From positions 1 through 42,996 of the IMG/VR virus record IMGVR_UViG_3300028590_000039: DNA of 42,996 bases; one strand, written 5' to 3'. This DNA comes from a virus. The position numbers were made by a program, and so were the translations under genes. Positions 32,565-41,680 of this stretch are shown here, in pieces. Each line of letters opens with the position of its first letter. Within the stretch, counting starts at the first letter, position 1. The notes below the pieces were generated by a model that saw nothing but the letters and a program-made list of their open reading frames with translations, was not told where the DNA came from and searched no databases.

Positions 32565-32574
32565 ACTCGTGACC

Positions 32575-32874
32575 ATGGGCGACGACAAGTACTACACGAT
32601 CCAGATCAAGGGCACGGCCTACCGGTTCGCGCCACTCCAGGAAGACGACGTCACGCGCGTCGTCACGGTCATCAACATGAGTGCCAGCCCCCTCAAGTCA
32701 CTCAAGGTGATCATGAAGGTGCTGTCCGGGTCTGCCGGGGCCGAACAGTGGGATGCGATCACGGACCGGCTGATCAGCGGCGAGGTCTCTGTCGAGGACA
32801 TCTCGGGCAAGCTGTTCAAGAAACTCGTGGAGCGCCAGAAGGCGGACCAGCCTGCGCCCGCAGATGCCGAGTGA
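32575..32874 (+). CDS. Tail assembly chaperone, first frame, 99 aa
   Basis: ATG at 32575. DKYYTIQIKGTAYRFAPLQE and VINMSASPLKSLKVIMKVLS fit gpG-like chaperones that precede the tape measure. The stop lies 11 bp into the next gene. The frames are related by +1, and I see no canonical -1 slippery heptamer in the overlap. Confidence 0.75.
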   Translation: MGDDKYYTIQIKGTAYRFAPLQEDDVTRVVTVINMSASPLKSLKVIMKVLSGSAGAEQWDAITDRLISGEVSVEDISGKLFKKLVERQKADQPAPADAE

Positions 32875-33394
32875 CTTTGCGCCGATCCTCCGCGAGCCGG
32901 TAACCGTCACCGTGGCGGGGACCAGGATCTCCATCCCCTACCAGCCCGCAGCCGTCTGGGCGAAGGGGCTGGAGCGCCTCAGCCTCCTTGCCGCCGTGCT
33001 CGCCGGACCGGACGACCGGGACCGCATCGCGGACCTGCTGATCGAGCACCCGCACGCGGTCAACGAGCTGCGCACGGAGTCCCTGCGGATCCTGGGCGAG
33101 GCGGCCGGGCGCAAGTGGTGGGAGGCCGGGCGCCTGCTGTCCACGTCCGTCCAGCCGGAAGTTCTCGGCAGACTCGTGCTGGCCAACGTGGACCCGTGGC
33201 AACGGTCGGTCGGCGAATGGTGCGCAGCCGTATACGCGCTGTGCGTCAAGGGACAGGACGAGAAAGGGCGGATCCGGTTCGATTTCTCCCTGTCCATCCC
33301 CCCGGCTGATCATGAGGATGAGTGGGATGATGGCGGGGGGTTGGACCCGGCGGCAGCCATGGCTGCGGTGTCGCAGATGACCGGCAAGAGGTAA
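32864..33394 (+). CDS. Tail assembly chaperone, second frame, 176 aa
   Basis: ATG with no clear ribosome site, 11 bp before the upstream stop, so coupling is likely. EPVTVTVAGTRISIPYQPAA, SLLAAVLAGPDDRDRIADLL and WCAAVYALCVKGQ are typical of the gpT-like partner. It usually forms part of a frameshifted G-T fusion. Here separate initiation looks as likely. Followed by the tape-measure gene 12 bp on. Confidence 0.75.
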   Translation: MPSDFAPILREPVTVTVAGTRISIPYQPAAVWAKGLERLSLLAAVLAGPDDRDRIADLLIEHPHAVNELRTESLRILGEAAGRKWWEAGRLLSTSVQPEVLGRLVLANVDPWQRSVGEWCAAVYALCVKGQDEKGRIRFDFSLSIPPADHEDEWDDGGGLDPAAAMAAVSQMTGKR

Positions 33395-33406
33395 GGAGGG
33401 AACGGC

Positions 33407-36151
33407 GTGGCGTCACAGGCTGAAGTCGATCTGATCATCTCCACAGCGAATGCGCTCCCACAGCTCGAACGGGACCTGGAACAGATCGTCCGCACGGCCG
33501 AGGCAGACGCTGATGCCGTCGAACTCCAGGCTCTGCTCGACGCGGACGATTCGCTTGCCGAACTCATCCGTGACCTGGACGCCATCGTGGCGGACGCCCA
33601 GCTGGCGGCCGACCCAGTCGAGTTGAACGCCCGGCTGGACCAGCTGGCGGCGCTCACCGAGCTCCAAGACGACCTGGACGACGTCATCCGCGCGGCCGAA
33701 CTGCGCGCCAACGACATCCAGCTCGACGCGGAACTCGACGCTGACATCGCCGAACTCGACGCTGAGATCGCGGCCCTGGTCGCGGAGCTTGAGGCGTCGG
33801 CCCCCGAGATCGACCTGGAAGTCGACGTGGACCGCGACGGCCGGGGCGCCCGCGCGCTCGCGGGCCTCGGGCGCGGGCTCCTCAACCTCCTCCCCAGCCT
33901 CGGGAAGGCCACCGCAGGCATCGGTGCATTCGGTCTGGCGGTCGGCTCCAGCGTCCCCCTGCTGGCCGGTGTGGCCACCGCTGTGGAGTCGATCGCGCCC
34001 GCCTCCGCCGTGGCTGTGTCCGGCCTGATCGCCGTGCAGCTGGCGACCAACACCGTCAAGCTGGCCATGGTCGGCGTGGAGGACGCTGTCTCGGCAGCCT
34101 TCGACCCTGAGACCAGCCCCGAGGACCTTGCCAAGGCCATGGAGAACCTGGCTCCGAACGCGCGCGCGTTCGTGCTCCAGCTCCAGTCCATGCGCAAGGA
34201 TCTGTCAGCGATCCAGAAGGACGTCCAGCAGAACTTCTTCGCGGGGTTCGACAACGCCCTGAAGAACCTCGGGTCGACCGTGCTCCCGGTCGTCGGCAAC
34301 GCCCTGCGGAACACGTCCAAGGAACTCAACCTGATGGCCCTGGGCGTGGCCGATGCGGCCGTGAAGCTTGCCCAGGACGGCATCCTCGGCCGGGCCCTGG
34401 ATGGTGCCGTCAAGGGCCTCGGGAACCTGCGGCAGACCCCGGGGCAGGTGACCACCGCCCTGGGTCAGCTGGGCGCAGCAGCAGCCCCGGCATTCGACCG
34501 GATCACGAAGGCTGCTGCTGCGGCCGGGACCAGGATCAGCGACCGGCTGACCAAAGCCTTCGAGTCGGGGGCGCTGGAAAAGGCCATCGACAATGCGGTC
34601 AGCGCGATCTCTCAGCTCGGGCGCATCGCGGGCAACGTGTTCCACGGCATCGGCAACATCCTCAAGACGGTGTCGTCCGACGGCGAGGGTCTCTTCTCCG
34701 TCATGGAGAAGGTGACCCAGGCGTTCGAGAACGTGACCGCGTCCAACGGCTTCCAGCAGGCGCTCAAGGCGCTCGTGCAGACGGCCGGGGTCGTGGCGGA
34801 CACGGTACTGCCGTTGATCTCGCAAGCGCTTCAGGCCCTCGGCCCGATCTTCCAGGCGCTGGCGGCCCCGGTGCAGATCCTGGTCCGCGCCCTGGGTGAC
34901 GGGTTGAGCCGGATCATGACCGCCCTGGCACCCGTCCTGGTGTCGGTCGGTCACGCATTCGGCCAGCTGGTCATTGCCGTGACTCCGCTTATCAAGCTGG
35001 CGTCCAGCCTGATCGCCGCAATCCTGCCGGTCCTCACCCCGCTGTTCGAAGCACTGGGTCAGATCATCAACGCCATGGTCCCGTTCATCGAACAGCTGGC
35101 GTCGGTACTGGAGTCCGCCCTCGTTCCGCTGTTCACCACCCTGGCGACCGAGGTACTGCCCGCCATTCTTCCGCCGTTCATCGACCTGGCGACGAAGATT
35201 TTCCCAATCCTGACCAAGATCATCACCCAGCTGGCGCCCGTCATCGCCGTACTGGCCGAGGCGTTCGGGCAGGTCCTGGTAGCACTCGCCCCCGTGATCG
35301 CGCAGCTCCTCACCCTGGTCAGCGAAATCCAGGACGAACTCATGCCGATCCTCCAGCCGGTCATCGACTTCCTCATCAAATTCGCGGTCCAGGGCCTGCA
35401 ATTCACGGCCGACGTGATCTCGGGAATCCTTGTACCCATCCTGCAAATCCTGGTCGACTTCCTCAAGGGCGACTTCTCCGCAGCCTGGGAGGGCGTGAAG
35501 GAACTCGTCAAGCGGGTGGCTGCAAAGACGGCCGAGGCTGTTGCAGGCTTCGCTGACTCCGTGGTCCAGACCCTTCAGCGGCTGGGCCAGGAAGTCGCAC
35601 AGCGGTTCCTGCAAATGGCGTCCGACATGGGTGAGTCGATCAGCCGGGGTATCCAAGGCGTGCTGCGCGACTTCGCCTCGCTGCCCAGCCGGATCGCGGC
35701 CAGCCTCGGGGACACCAGTCAGACCCTGGTCCAGGCCGGTGCCGACTTTGTGATGGGGTTCGTCAACGGCATCGAGGGGCAGATCCGGTCGGCTGCTCAG
35801 GCGGCTGCGGAGATGGCGCAGTCCGCAGTGAACGCGGCCAAAGACTTCCTCGGCATCCAGTCCCCGTCCCGCCTCATGATGGAGGTCGGCGAGAACACGA
35901 TTGAGGGTTTCCGACTGGGCGTTGAAGCCGGGGTTCCGGACCTGCGGTCCGAGCTCCAGGGGATCGCGGCCCTGGCGCCCTCGTTCGCCCTGCCGGGCGG
36001 TCAGTCGCTGAGGCTGCCTCAGCCGTCCGAGGTCCAGCCGACCGTCCAGGTGTTCATCGGCAACGAACGGCTCGACGGGCACTTCGATGCCCGCATCGCG
36101 CGGTCCAACATGGCGCGCGACCGACTCGCGATCACAGGAGTGCGCCGATGA
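33407..36151 (+). CDS. Tape measure protein, 914 aa
   Basis: GTG after GTAAGGAGGG. Residues 1-140 are Asp/Glu/Leu/Ala coiled-coil repeats. Hydrophobic stretches follow (about 165-230 and 460-640), then a coiled C-terminal part ending in DFLGIQSPSRLMMEVGENTI, a motif common at the end of tape measures. It sets tail length and is probably involved in DNA entry. It overlaps the next gene by 4 bp. Confidence 0.93.
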   Translation: MASQAEVDLIISTANALPQLERDLEQIVRTAEADADAVELQALLDADDSLAELIRDLDAIVADAQLAADPVELNARLDQLAALTELQDDLDDVIRAAELRANDIQLDAELDADIAELDAEIAALVAELEASAPEIDLEVDVDRDGRGARALAGLGRGLLNLLPSLGKATAGIGAFGLAVGSSVPLLAGVATAVESIAPASAVAVSGLIAVQLATNTVKLAMVGVEDAVSAAFDPETSPEDLAKAMENLAPNARAFVLQLQSMRKDLSAIQKDVQQNFFAGFDNALKNLGSTVLPVVGNALRNTSKELNLMALGVADAAVKLAQDGILGRALDGAVKGLGNLRQTPGQVTTALGQLGAAAAPAFDRITKAAAAAGTRISDRLTKAFESGALEKAIDNAVSAISQLGRIAGNVFHGIGNILKTVSSDGEGLFSVMEKVTQAFENVTASNGFQQALKALVQTAGVVADTVLPLISQALQALGPIFQALAAPVQILVRALGDGLSRIMTALAPVLVSVGHAFGQLVIAVTPLIKLASSLIAAILPVLTPLFEALGQIINAMVPFIEQLASVLESALVPLFTTLATEVLPAILPPFIDLATKIFPILTKIITQLAPVIAVLAEAFGQVLVALAPVIAQLLTLVSEIQDELMPILQPVIDFLIKFAVQGLQFTADVISGILVPILQILVDFLKGDFSAAWEGVKELVKRVAAKTAEAVAGFADSVVQTLQRLGQEVAQRFLQMASDMGESISRGIQGVLRDFASLPSRIAASLGDTSQTLVQAGADFVMGFVNGIEGQIRSAAQAAAEMAQSAVNAAKDFLGIQSPSRLMMEVGENTIEGFRLGVEAGVPDLRSELQGIAALAPSFALPGGQSLRLPQPSEVQPTVQVFIGNERLDGHFDARIARSNMARDRLAITGVRR

Positions 36152-37032
36152 GCGACGGCATCGTCTACCTGACCGCCGACTTCACCGCAGCGCCCGGCAC
36201 CCAGACCACGGCCACCATCGAGCGGGGCCTGTCGGCCACGGGCCCGTGGACCCTGATCGGAAGCGCGGACCTGCTGGCCGAGGTCGGTGTCTTCTACGAC
36301 TCCACAGCGCCCCTGGACACCAACGTCTGGTACCGCTGGACGGGCGACCCGGGCGGGTTCACGATCATCCAGGGCCCCTACGTCGAGGTATCCACGGGCA
36401 CGGTCCTGATCAAGGACCCCCTGCGCCCGTGGGCAAACCTGGAGCTGATGTTCTGCGCGACCCCGCACCTTGCCCTCGCGGCCATCTGTCGGCCGGACGC
36501 GCCGGAGCTGGTGTGGGCCGGGTTCGGGGACAAGGTCTACCGGGCGGACGCCAACCTGTTCGACGTGTACAACTCGCGGGTCCCGGCCGACCTGTACGGG
36601 CGCCGCAAGCGGCTGGACGGGGAGCTGCGCATCCTGTCCAAGACGCTGGCCGCGAAGGATGCGGTGGAGGCCCTGTTTGCGTGGGGCGGGCCCATCCAGA
36701 TCCAGACCCCGCTCGTGTACGGGCTGCCGGACATCATCGTGCAGCCCGGGGACGTCACCGAGGAGTACCTCTCGGGCGTACGCGACCAGCGCTACCCCTA
36801 CCGGCTGTGGGTGGCGCCGTTCACGATCGTGGACGCGCCCCTGGGACCGAAGCAGGGCACGGCCGAGGCGAACTGGTGCGAGCTGGCCGAGGCGTTCCCG
36901 ACCTACGCGGACCTGATCGCGTCCGGATACACCTGGGGCCAGGTCGCATCGGGCGAGGCTACCCAGCCCCCTGGTACAGACGGATACGGCGAGGGCATGT
37001 ACGGCGACGGCCCTTACGGCGACGGAGGATAG
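36148..37032 (+). CDS. Minor tail protein, 294 aa
   Basis: ATG overlaps the tape-measure stop. Located where a distal tail protein belongs, with beta-rich sequence (IVYLTADFTAAPGTQTTATI, LWVAPFTIVDAPLG, YPYRLWV) and a C-terminal Gly/Tyr repeat (GYGEGMYGDGPYGDGG). A Dit-like hub is probable by position. I recognise no clear domain. Confidence 0.7.
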   Translation: MSDGIVYLTADFTAAPGTQTTATIERGLSATGPWTLIGSADLLAEVGVFYDSTAPLDTNVWYRWTGDPGGFTIIQGPYVEVSTGTVLIKDPLRPWANLELMFCATPHLALAAICRPDAPELVWAGFGDKVYRADANLFDVYNSRVPADLYGRRKRLDGELRILSKTLAAKDAVEALFAWGGPIQIQTPLVYGLPDIIVQPGDVTEEYLSGVRDQRYPYRLWVAPFTIVDAPLGPKQGTAEANWCELAEAFPTYADLIASGYTWGQVASGEATQPPGTDGYGEGMYGDGPYGDGG

Positions 37033-37036
37033 GACC

Positions 37037-37654
37037 ATGGCATACACCCCGTACTTCCCTGCGATCCCGATCGGCTCCCTGGCATGGGGTACGCCGCTCA
37101 ACACGGCTCTCGCCAACCTGGACCGAGTCCAGGAGTCGAAGGCTGCCGACCAGGGCCTGATCACCTGGAACTTCAGCCCCGGCCCCAACATGGTCGCCAC
37201 AGCCCTCACCTCGGGCACGGTCAACATGGTCAAGGTGTGGATCCGCCAGCCCGTCACGGTCTCCACCGTGGCGGTCGGCATCGGTACCGTAGGTGCGGCC
37301 CTGGTGGCCGGTCAGAACTTCGCGGGGCTCTACGACGCGGGCGGCAACCGGCTCGGACAGACGGCCGACCAGACGGCCAACTGGGGGACGATCGGCGGCA
37401 AGAACATGGCGCTCACGGCGCCGGTCGTCATCACCACCCCCGGTGCCTACTACGTGGCAATCCTGTCGAACGCGGGCACGACGCCCGCCTTCGCGCGCGG
37501 GTCCGCGCTCACGCCCACGATCGTGAACATCAACCTGACCGCGACCGACGGGGCCTGGACCACGGGGCCCGCAGCGCAGACGACGCTGCCCGCGTCCATC
37601 ACCATGGCGTCGCGCACGCTGACCGGCAACGCCATCTGGGCTGCGGTCGGCTAA
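37037..37654 (+). CDS. Tail/baseplate protein, 205 aa
   Basis: ATG after GGATAGGACC. PIGSLAWGTPLNTALANLDR is a small conserved N-terminal pattern, followed by a carbohydrate-binding-like beta-sandwich (VNMVKVWIRQPVTVSTVAVG, LYDAGGNRLGQTADQTANWG). It resembles receptor-facing beta-sandwich modules in phage fibres. The last base overlaps the next ATG. Confidence 0.65.
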   Translation: MAYTPYFPAIPIGSLAWGTPLNTALANLDRVQESKAADQGLITWNFSPGPNMVATALTSGTVNMVKVWIRQPVTVSTVAVGIGTVGAALVAGQNFAGLYDAGGNRLGQTADQTANWGTIGGKNMALTAPVVITTPGAYYVAILSNAGTTPAFARGSALTPTIVNINLTATDGAWTTGPAAQTTLPASITMASRTLTGNAIWAAVG

Positions 37655-38757
37655 TGCTCGCATCCAGCACCGTCTACAAGGACGCGATCCATGCCCCGAA
37701 CCAGCAGGGGGCGTTCCGCGTGGATCTGTACGCGGGTCCGGGCGGGCCCGTGCTCGCGCGCGACGTGCCCGTGTACGGGGGGTCCGTCACGGCGAACCTG
37801 ACGCACCGGGTGACCAGGACGGCCAGCTTCACCCTGGGCGGGGAGTTCTGGCCGACGTCGGCCACGTCCGTGCTCACCCCGTACCAGACGGTGGCGCAGA
37901 TCCGGGCGGGCATCCAGTACGGCGACGGTTCCGAGGAGCTGTTCCCGATCATCACGGGGCGTGTCGGCACGGTAACCCGGAACGATGACGGGTCTGTCAC
38001 GGCGCAGGTCGAGGACCTCGCGGCGGACGTGGTGGCGTACGAGTTCCGCCAGCCCCGGGTGTCGGAGTTCCGGATCACGGTTCTGTCACAGATCCAGCGG
38101 CTGATCGCCGAGGTCCTGCCGGGCACCGTCCTGGGACCGTCCGATGTGGACGCGGAGGCGATCACGCCCGAGCTGGTCTGGGACACCGACCGGGGCAAGG
38201 CCCTGGACGACCTGTCCGAGACGCTCGGGGGCCGCTGGTACACGCTCGGGGACGGCACCTTCGTGGTGCGCTCCTACGCCTACGACGTGGGCACTCCGGT
38301 GCAGACGTTCGCCGACGGGCCCCGGGGCCTGCTCATCTCGGGCTCCCCGTCGATCACCCGCAACGACGCGGCCAACAGCGTGACCGTGGTGGTGGAGCGG
38401 TTCGACGGGGGCACCCCGTTCCGGGTGACGGCGCAGGACTCCAGCCCCACCAGCCCTACCCGTTGGGACGGCCCCTTCGGGAACGTCACGCAGATCATTA
38501 AGGTGCAGACCCCGTTGACGGTGGGTGAGGCCACGATCTACGCGCGCGGCCAGCTGAACGCGTCGACGGCCCTGGCCACCCAGTGGAGCGCCCAGGTGGT
38601 GCCGGACTACACGATGGAGCCGGGCGACACAGTCCGCCTCACGTCGCGCGACGTGTCAGAGATCCAGGTGATCGACACGATCTCTTATCCCCTGGGTCCG
38701 GGCACCATGTCCCTGGGCACTCGCGGGTTCGTACGCGCGCAAGCGACACTGGACTAG
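37654..38757 (+). CDS. DUF5047-like minor tail protein, 367 aa
   Basis: ATG overlapping the previous TAA. VTRTASFTLGGEFWPTSATS, LTPYQTVAQIRAGIQYGDGS and ITRNDAANSVTVVVERFDGG match DUF5047-type tail proteins of actinophages, probably the tail-tip hub after Dit. GLGG-type motifs are absent. No enzymatic domain is recognised. Confidence 0.8.
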   Translation: MLASSTVYKDAIHAPNQQGAFRVDLYAGPGGPVLARDVPVYGGSVTANLTHRVTRTASFTLGGEFWPTSATSVLTPYQTVAQIRAGIQYGDGSEELFPIITGRVGTVTRNDDGSVTAQVEDLAADVVAYEFRQPRVSEFRITVLSQIQRLIAEVLPGTVLGPSDVDAEAITPELVWDTDRGKALDDLSETLGGRWYTLGDGTFVVRSYAYDVGTPVQTFADGPRGLLISGSPSITRNDAANSVTVVVERFDGGTPFRVTAQDSSPTSPTRWDGPFGNVTQIIKVQTPLTVGEATIYARGQLNASTALATQWSAQVVPDYTMEPGDTVRLTSRDVSEIQVIDTISYPLGPGTMSLGTRGFVRAQATLD

Positions 38758-38767
38758 GAGGGACGAC

Positions 38768-39337
38768 ATGGACACGACCGAATGCCTCGGGCTCCCGTAC
38801 CCGCAGTGTGACCCGCCGCTGGTCAAAGACGCCTCGGACATCGAGCAGTTCCGGGACCTGGCGGAAGCCACGGACGCGGCCGTGCAGGCGTATGCCGACC
38901 AGCTGACGGACACCCTGACCGCGCCCCCGGCCTGCGCCATGACCGGCGCGTCGAACACGGCCGGGACAGAGGTCAACCAGTTCTACGCCTCCCTGGAGTT
39001 CGACACCGGGGGCATGGCCGACCTGGACGGGGACGGGTTCCGCATCCAGGAGGACGGCTGGTACATGCTCGGGGGCAGCGTCCGCCTGTCCGGCTTCTCG
39101 CCGACCGTGACCAACATGCGCGTCGACCCCCTGCTGAACGGCGACCCGTGGTCGTCCCGCCAGGGTCCTGGCCACGTGATCACGGGCCGTACCAGCGAGG
39201 ACGTGAACTGGGTGGACGTAGGCTTCTTCCGCGCCGGGGACTTCCTCAACACGCGCACCGCCCACACAGGCAACCCGGCCACCGTGGCCACGTACAACCA
39301 CCGGATGTGGGTCTTGCAGATCCTGGTCAATGTCTAG
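38768..39337 (+). CDS. C1q-like fibre, 189 aa (paralog A)
   Basis: ATG after AGGAGGGAC. The N-terminus CLGLPYPQCDPPLVKDASDI-EQFRDLAEATDAAV is the tail-docking pattern also seen in the 40078 and 40638 genes. The remainder is a C1q/TNF-like jelly-roll (NQFYASLEFDTGGMADLDGD, RIQEDGWYMLGGSVRL). Probably a receptor-binding fibre. It overlaps the next gene by 8 bp. Confidence 0.75.
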   Translation: MDTTECLGLPYPQCDPPLVKDASDIEQFRDLAEATDAAVQAYADQLTDTLTAPPACAMTGASNTAGTEVNQFYASLEFDTGGMADLDGDGFRIQEDGWYMLGGSVRLSGFSPTVTNMRVDPLLNGDPWSSRQGPGHVITGRTSEDVNWVDVGFFRAGDFLNTRTAHTGNPATVATYNHRMWVLQILVNV

Positions 39338-40076
39338 CCCGATCGGTGTCGCGGGCCAGTTCCCCGGCGCGCTGACCGAGTCGCGTATCGGGGTGGTTGT
39401 GCTGGCCACACCCAACAGCATGTTCGTGGACGTCGGCGGAACGACCATGGAGGTGGCGTTCGACCTGCCGTTCACGTCGACCGCCGTGTCCCCTCCGGCC
39501 GCCGGGACGGTCGTCCATCTCGTGCGCCAGGACGCCACCTGGGTGGCCGTAGGACGCATCGTGGGCGCCGGGTCGAACTCTGTGGCCAACGGCAGTTTCG
39601 AAGGCTCTGAGCCGGGCGGACAGCCCGCCCACTGGATCTCGTACGACATCAGCGGTTCGTCGACCGCGACCGTGGTGGACATCGACAACCCGCCCGAGGG
39701 CGACTTTGCCGCGCGCGTGTACACCGCGCAGGCCTCCGACCACTACCTGTACTCGGACCCGATCCCGGTGAACACGGGCGAGTCCTGGTCCATCAGCGCG
39801 TTCGTCGGCGGGGACTACGCGGGTGGCGCGCAGACCGGCCGGGCCCGCATCGACGCCATGTGGTTCGCCAACTCCACGGACCTGTTCCCGACGGTGTCGG
39901 CCGCCAGCATCAACGTGGCCGACCGGCTGAACGTCCCGCAGTACCCGCCGTTCCAGGTGCTGGCCGGGAGCGTGACCGTCCCGGCCGCCACGTTCTTCAT
40001 GCGCGTGGCCCTGCGCTCCACCCTGGCGGCCGGTCAGGCCCTGGTCTGGGATTCCGTCATCGCCCGGAGGAACTGA
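39330..40076 (+). CDS. Carbohydrate-binding-like tail protein, 248 aa
   Basis: ATG in an 8-bp overlap. Residues 90-220 (SVANGSFEGSEPGGQPAHWI, PVNTGESWSISAFVGGDY, FFMRVALRSTLAAGQALVWD) look like a CBM-type jelly-roll fibre domain. Residues 1-85 (PIGVAGQFPGALTESRIGVV) are probably an attachment domain. It sits between two C1q-like genes. Confidence 0.7.
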   Translation: MSSPIGVAGQFPGALTESRIGVVVLATPNSMFVDVGGTTMEVAFDLPFTSTAVSPPAAGTVVHLVRQDATWVAVGRIVGAGSNSVANGSFEGSEPGGQPAHWISYDISGSSTATVVDIDNPPEGDFAARVYTAQASDHYLYSDPIPVNTGESWSISAFVGGDYAGGAQTGRARIDAMWFANSTDLFPTVSAASINVADRLNVPQYPPFQVLAGSVTVPAATFFMRVALRSTLAAGQALVWDSVIARRN

Positions 40077-40077
40077 G

Positions 40078-40638
40078 ATGCCAGCCAACACCCCGCGCGG
40101 GTACACGTACCCGACCTACGGCGACCCGGCCAACCCGCCCGCCCAGATCCAGGACTTCGCCCAGGACGTCGACACCGACGTGGCCACGCTCGTGGCCCGC
40201 CGGACGGCCGCCCTGAACCGTCCCTCCGCGCGCGTGTCCGCGAGCGCCAACCAGGCGATCGCGCAGAACACGAACGTGTTCGCGACGTTCGCGACGGAGG
40301 AGTACGACAACGCGGCCATGGCGAACCTGGGCGTGAACAACGACCGGCTGACGTTCACCGAGACCGGTATCTACCTGGTGACCGCCGAGGTGAACTTCTC
40401 CTCGAACGGCAACGCCACGGTCAACGGCCGCAGCCTGATTCTGGTGGCGAACCTGTTCGGCAACCTGGCGCACGACAGCAGGCGCGGGGCGCAGAACATG
40501 GACACCGAGATGACGACGACTGCGCTCTACAAGGTGAACACGGTGGGCGACTTCATCCGGGTGGAGGTCCGGCAGGAGTCGGGCGCGGCCCTGAACATCT
40601 CGGCCCGGTCCTTCTCCGCAACGAAGGTGGCTGACTGA
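40078..40638 (+). CDS. C1q-like fibre, 186 aa (paralog B)
   Basis: ATG 2 bp after the previous stop. The N-terminal pattern (YTYPTYGDPANPPAQIQDFA-QDVDTDVATL) resembles paralogs A and C. FATEEYDNAAMANLGVNNDR and LTFTETGIYLVTAEVNFSSN show the C1q-like pattern. It shares fibre logic with its neighbours, pointing to gene duplication with divergence. The last base overlaps the next ATG. Confidence 0.75.
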   Translation: MPANTPRGYTYPTYGDPANPPAQIQDFAQDVDTDVATLVARRTAALNRPSARVSASANQAIAQNTNVFATFATEEYDNAAMANLGVNNDRLTFTETGIYLVTAEVNFSSNGNATVNGRSLILVANLFGNLAHDSRRGAQNMDTEMTTTALYKVNTVGDFIRVEVRQESGAALNISARSFSATKVAD

Positions 40639-41288
40639 TGCCCGGGACCACACCGAACCGGTTCTACCCGTACCCGTTCCCGACCGACCCGACGGACGTG
40701 CCGGGCGATCTCCAGCGTCTGGCCGAAGCCATCGACGCGGACGTGTGCGCGCTCCAGGACGGGCTCACAGGGCGCCCTGTGGCGCGCTTCAGGGGCACGA
40801 CGCCCTTCGTCTCGGAGTCGACCGCGCGCGCGAACGTGAACGCGCCCGCAGCCCCGTACGACGACCGTATCCCGTTCAACGTGACGGACTTCAACACGGC
40901 GAACGTGATCATGACGTCGCCGGACGCGGGCCAGAGGCTGATCTTCCCGGACGACCCCGGGTTCTACTTCGCCGTGGCGACCGTCTATGTGCCGGTGTTC
41001 ACGATCGCGGGCGCCACGGTCAACTACATGGCGTTGCAGATCCGCCGGGGCGACTTCACCAACCCGACGTCCCTGGTGCCAGCTCCCCGGCTGGGGGGTA
41101 CGAGTCACAACGTGCCGGTCGACTCGTTCGACCGCAACGTGCGCGTGCTCCAGCTGGCCGTGGGCTGCTTCATGAACGGCACGACGGACGCATTCAGTGT
41201 GGAGTTCCGCGCGGACACCACGCCGAACACGGCGGGGTACGCGATCGGGGACCGCACGATCACCATCCTGAAGATGACCCAGTCATAG
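40638..41288 (+). CDS. C1q-like fibre, 216 aa (paralog C)
   Basis: ATG in a 1-bp overlap. The N-terminus (RFYPYPFPTDPTDVPGDLQR-LAEAIDADVCAL) is the third copy of the docking pattern. The C-terminal beta region (NVIMTSPDAGQRLIFPDDPG, FYFAVATVYVPVF) is diverged. The last structural gene before the holin. Confidence 0.72.
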   Translation: MPGTTPNRFYPYPFPTDPTDVPGDLQRLAEAIDADVCALQDGLTGRPVARFRGTTPFVSESTARANVNAPAAPYDDRIPFNVTDFNTANVIMTSPDAGQRLIFPDDPGFYFAVATVYVPVFTIAGATVNYMALQIRRGDFTNPTSLVPAPRLGGTSHNVPVDSFDRNVRVLQLAVGCFMNGTTDAFSVEFRADTTPNTAGYAIGDRTITILKMTQS

Positions 41289-41296
41289 GAGGAACC

Positions 41297-41512
41297 ATGA
41301 GCACGTACCTGAAGGATCTGGCCGAGAGAGTCATCGGCGTGTTCGTCATCACCCTGGCGTCCCTGGCGGCCGCTGCCACGCCCTTCGACGTCCTCACCTT
41401 CGGGTGGGTCCGGGCGCTGACTGTGAGCGGCTCTGCGGCCGTCCTGGCGCTCCTGGTGGGGCTGGCCGCGCGGTTCCGGGGGAGCCCTGATTCGGCCGGT
41501 CTCACCAAGTAA
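41297..41512 (+). CDS. r1t-type holin, 71 aa
   Basis: ATG after TAGGAGGAACC. YLKDLAERVIGVFVITLASL and FGWVRALTVSGSAAVLALL match the layout of r1t-type holins: two membrane helices, with a short polar tail ending SPDSAGLTK. It likely permeabilises the membrane for the endolysin at 15361. The final plus-strand gene, followed by the origin region. Confidence 0.8.
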   Translation: MSTYLKDLAERVIGVFVITLASLAAAATPFDVLTFGWVRALTVSGSAAVLALLVGLAARFRGSPDSAGLTK

Positions 41513-41555
41513 CCGGGGCTCACATCGATGTCCGTTTTATCATCTCATAGGTGGT

Positions 41556-41564
41556 TGTGGATAA
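41556..41564 (-). promoter_or_regulatory. DnaA box 1
   Basis: Complement of TTATCCACA, a perfect consensus DnaA box, 7 bp after iteron 1 and 20 bp before iteron 2. Confidence 0.75.
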
Positions 41565-41623
41565 CTACCGTGAGTGACGACTATATCGATGTCCGATTTA
41601 TCATCTCATCGACGACTCGTTAG

Positions 41624-41642
41624 GTGTCTCAACTAAACAACC
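41624..41642 (-). promoter_or_regulatory. Orphan copy of the promoter box
   Basis: On the minus strand GTTGTTTAGTTGAGACAC resembles the box over the -10 of the early promoters (one changed base in the core), but no TTGACA lies upstream. This suggests the box is bound by a protein in its own right. It is 12 bp from iteron 2. Confidence 0.6.
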
Positions 41643-41656
41643 TGCGGGCATGAGAA

Positions 41657-41676
41657 AGGGCCCCCTCAGGGGCCCT
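41657..41676 (-). terminator. Terminator of the origin gene
   Basis: AGGGCCCC/GGGGCCCT with a 4-nt loop, followed on the minus strand by TTTCTC. It lies 5 bp beyond the stop of the 76-aa minus-strand gene. Confidence 0.75.
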
Positions 41677-41680
41677 GGTC

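Noticed and set aside
32864-32874. Canonical -1 programmed frameshift in the tail chaperones
   Set aside because: The frames differ by +1 and I found no X-XXY-YYZ heptamer before the stop.
34205-36082. 625-aa minus-strand frame across the tape measure
   Set aside because: Low-complexity antisense shadow of the tape-measure gene.
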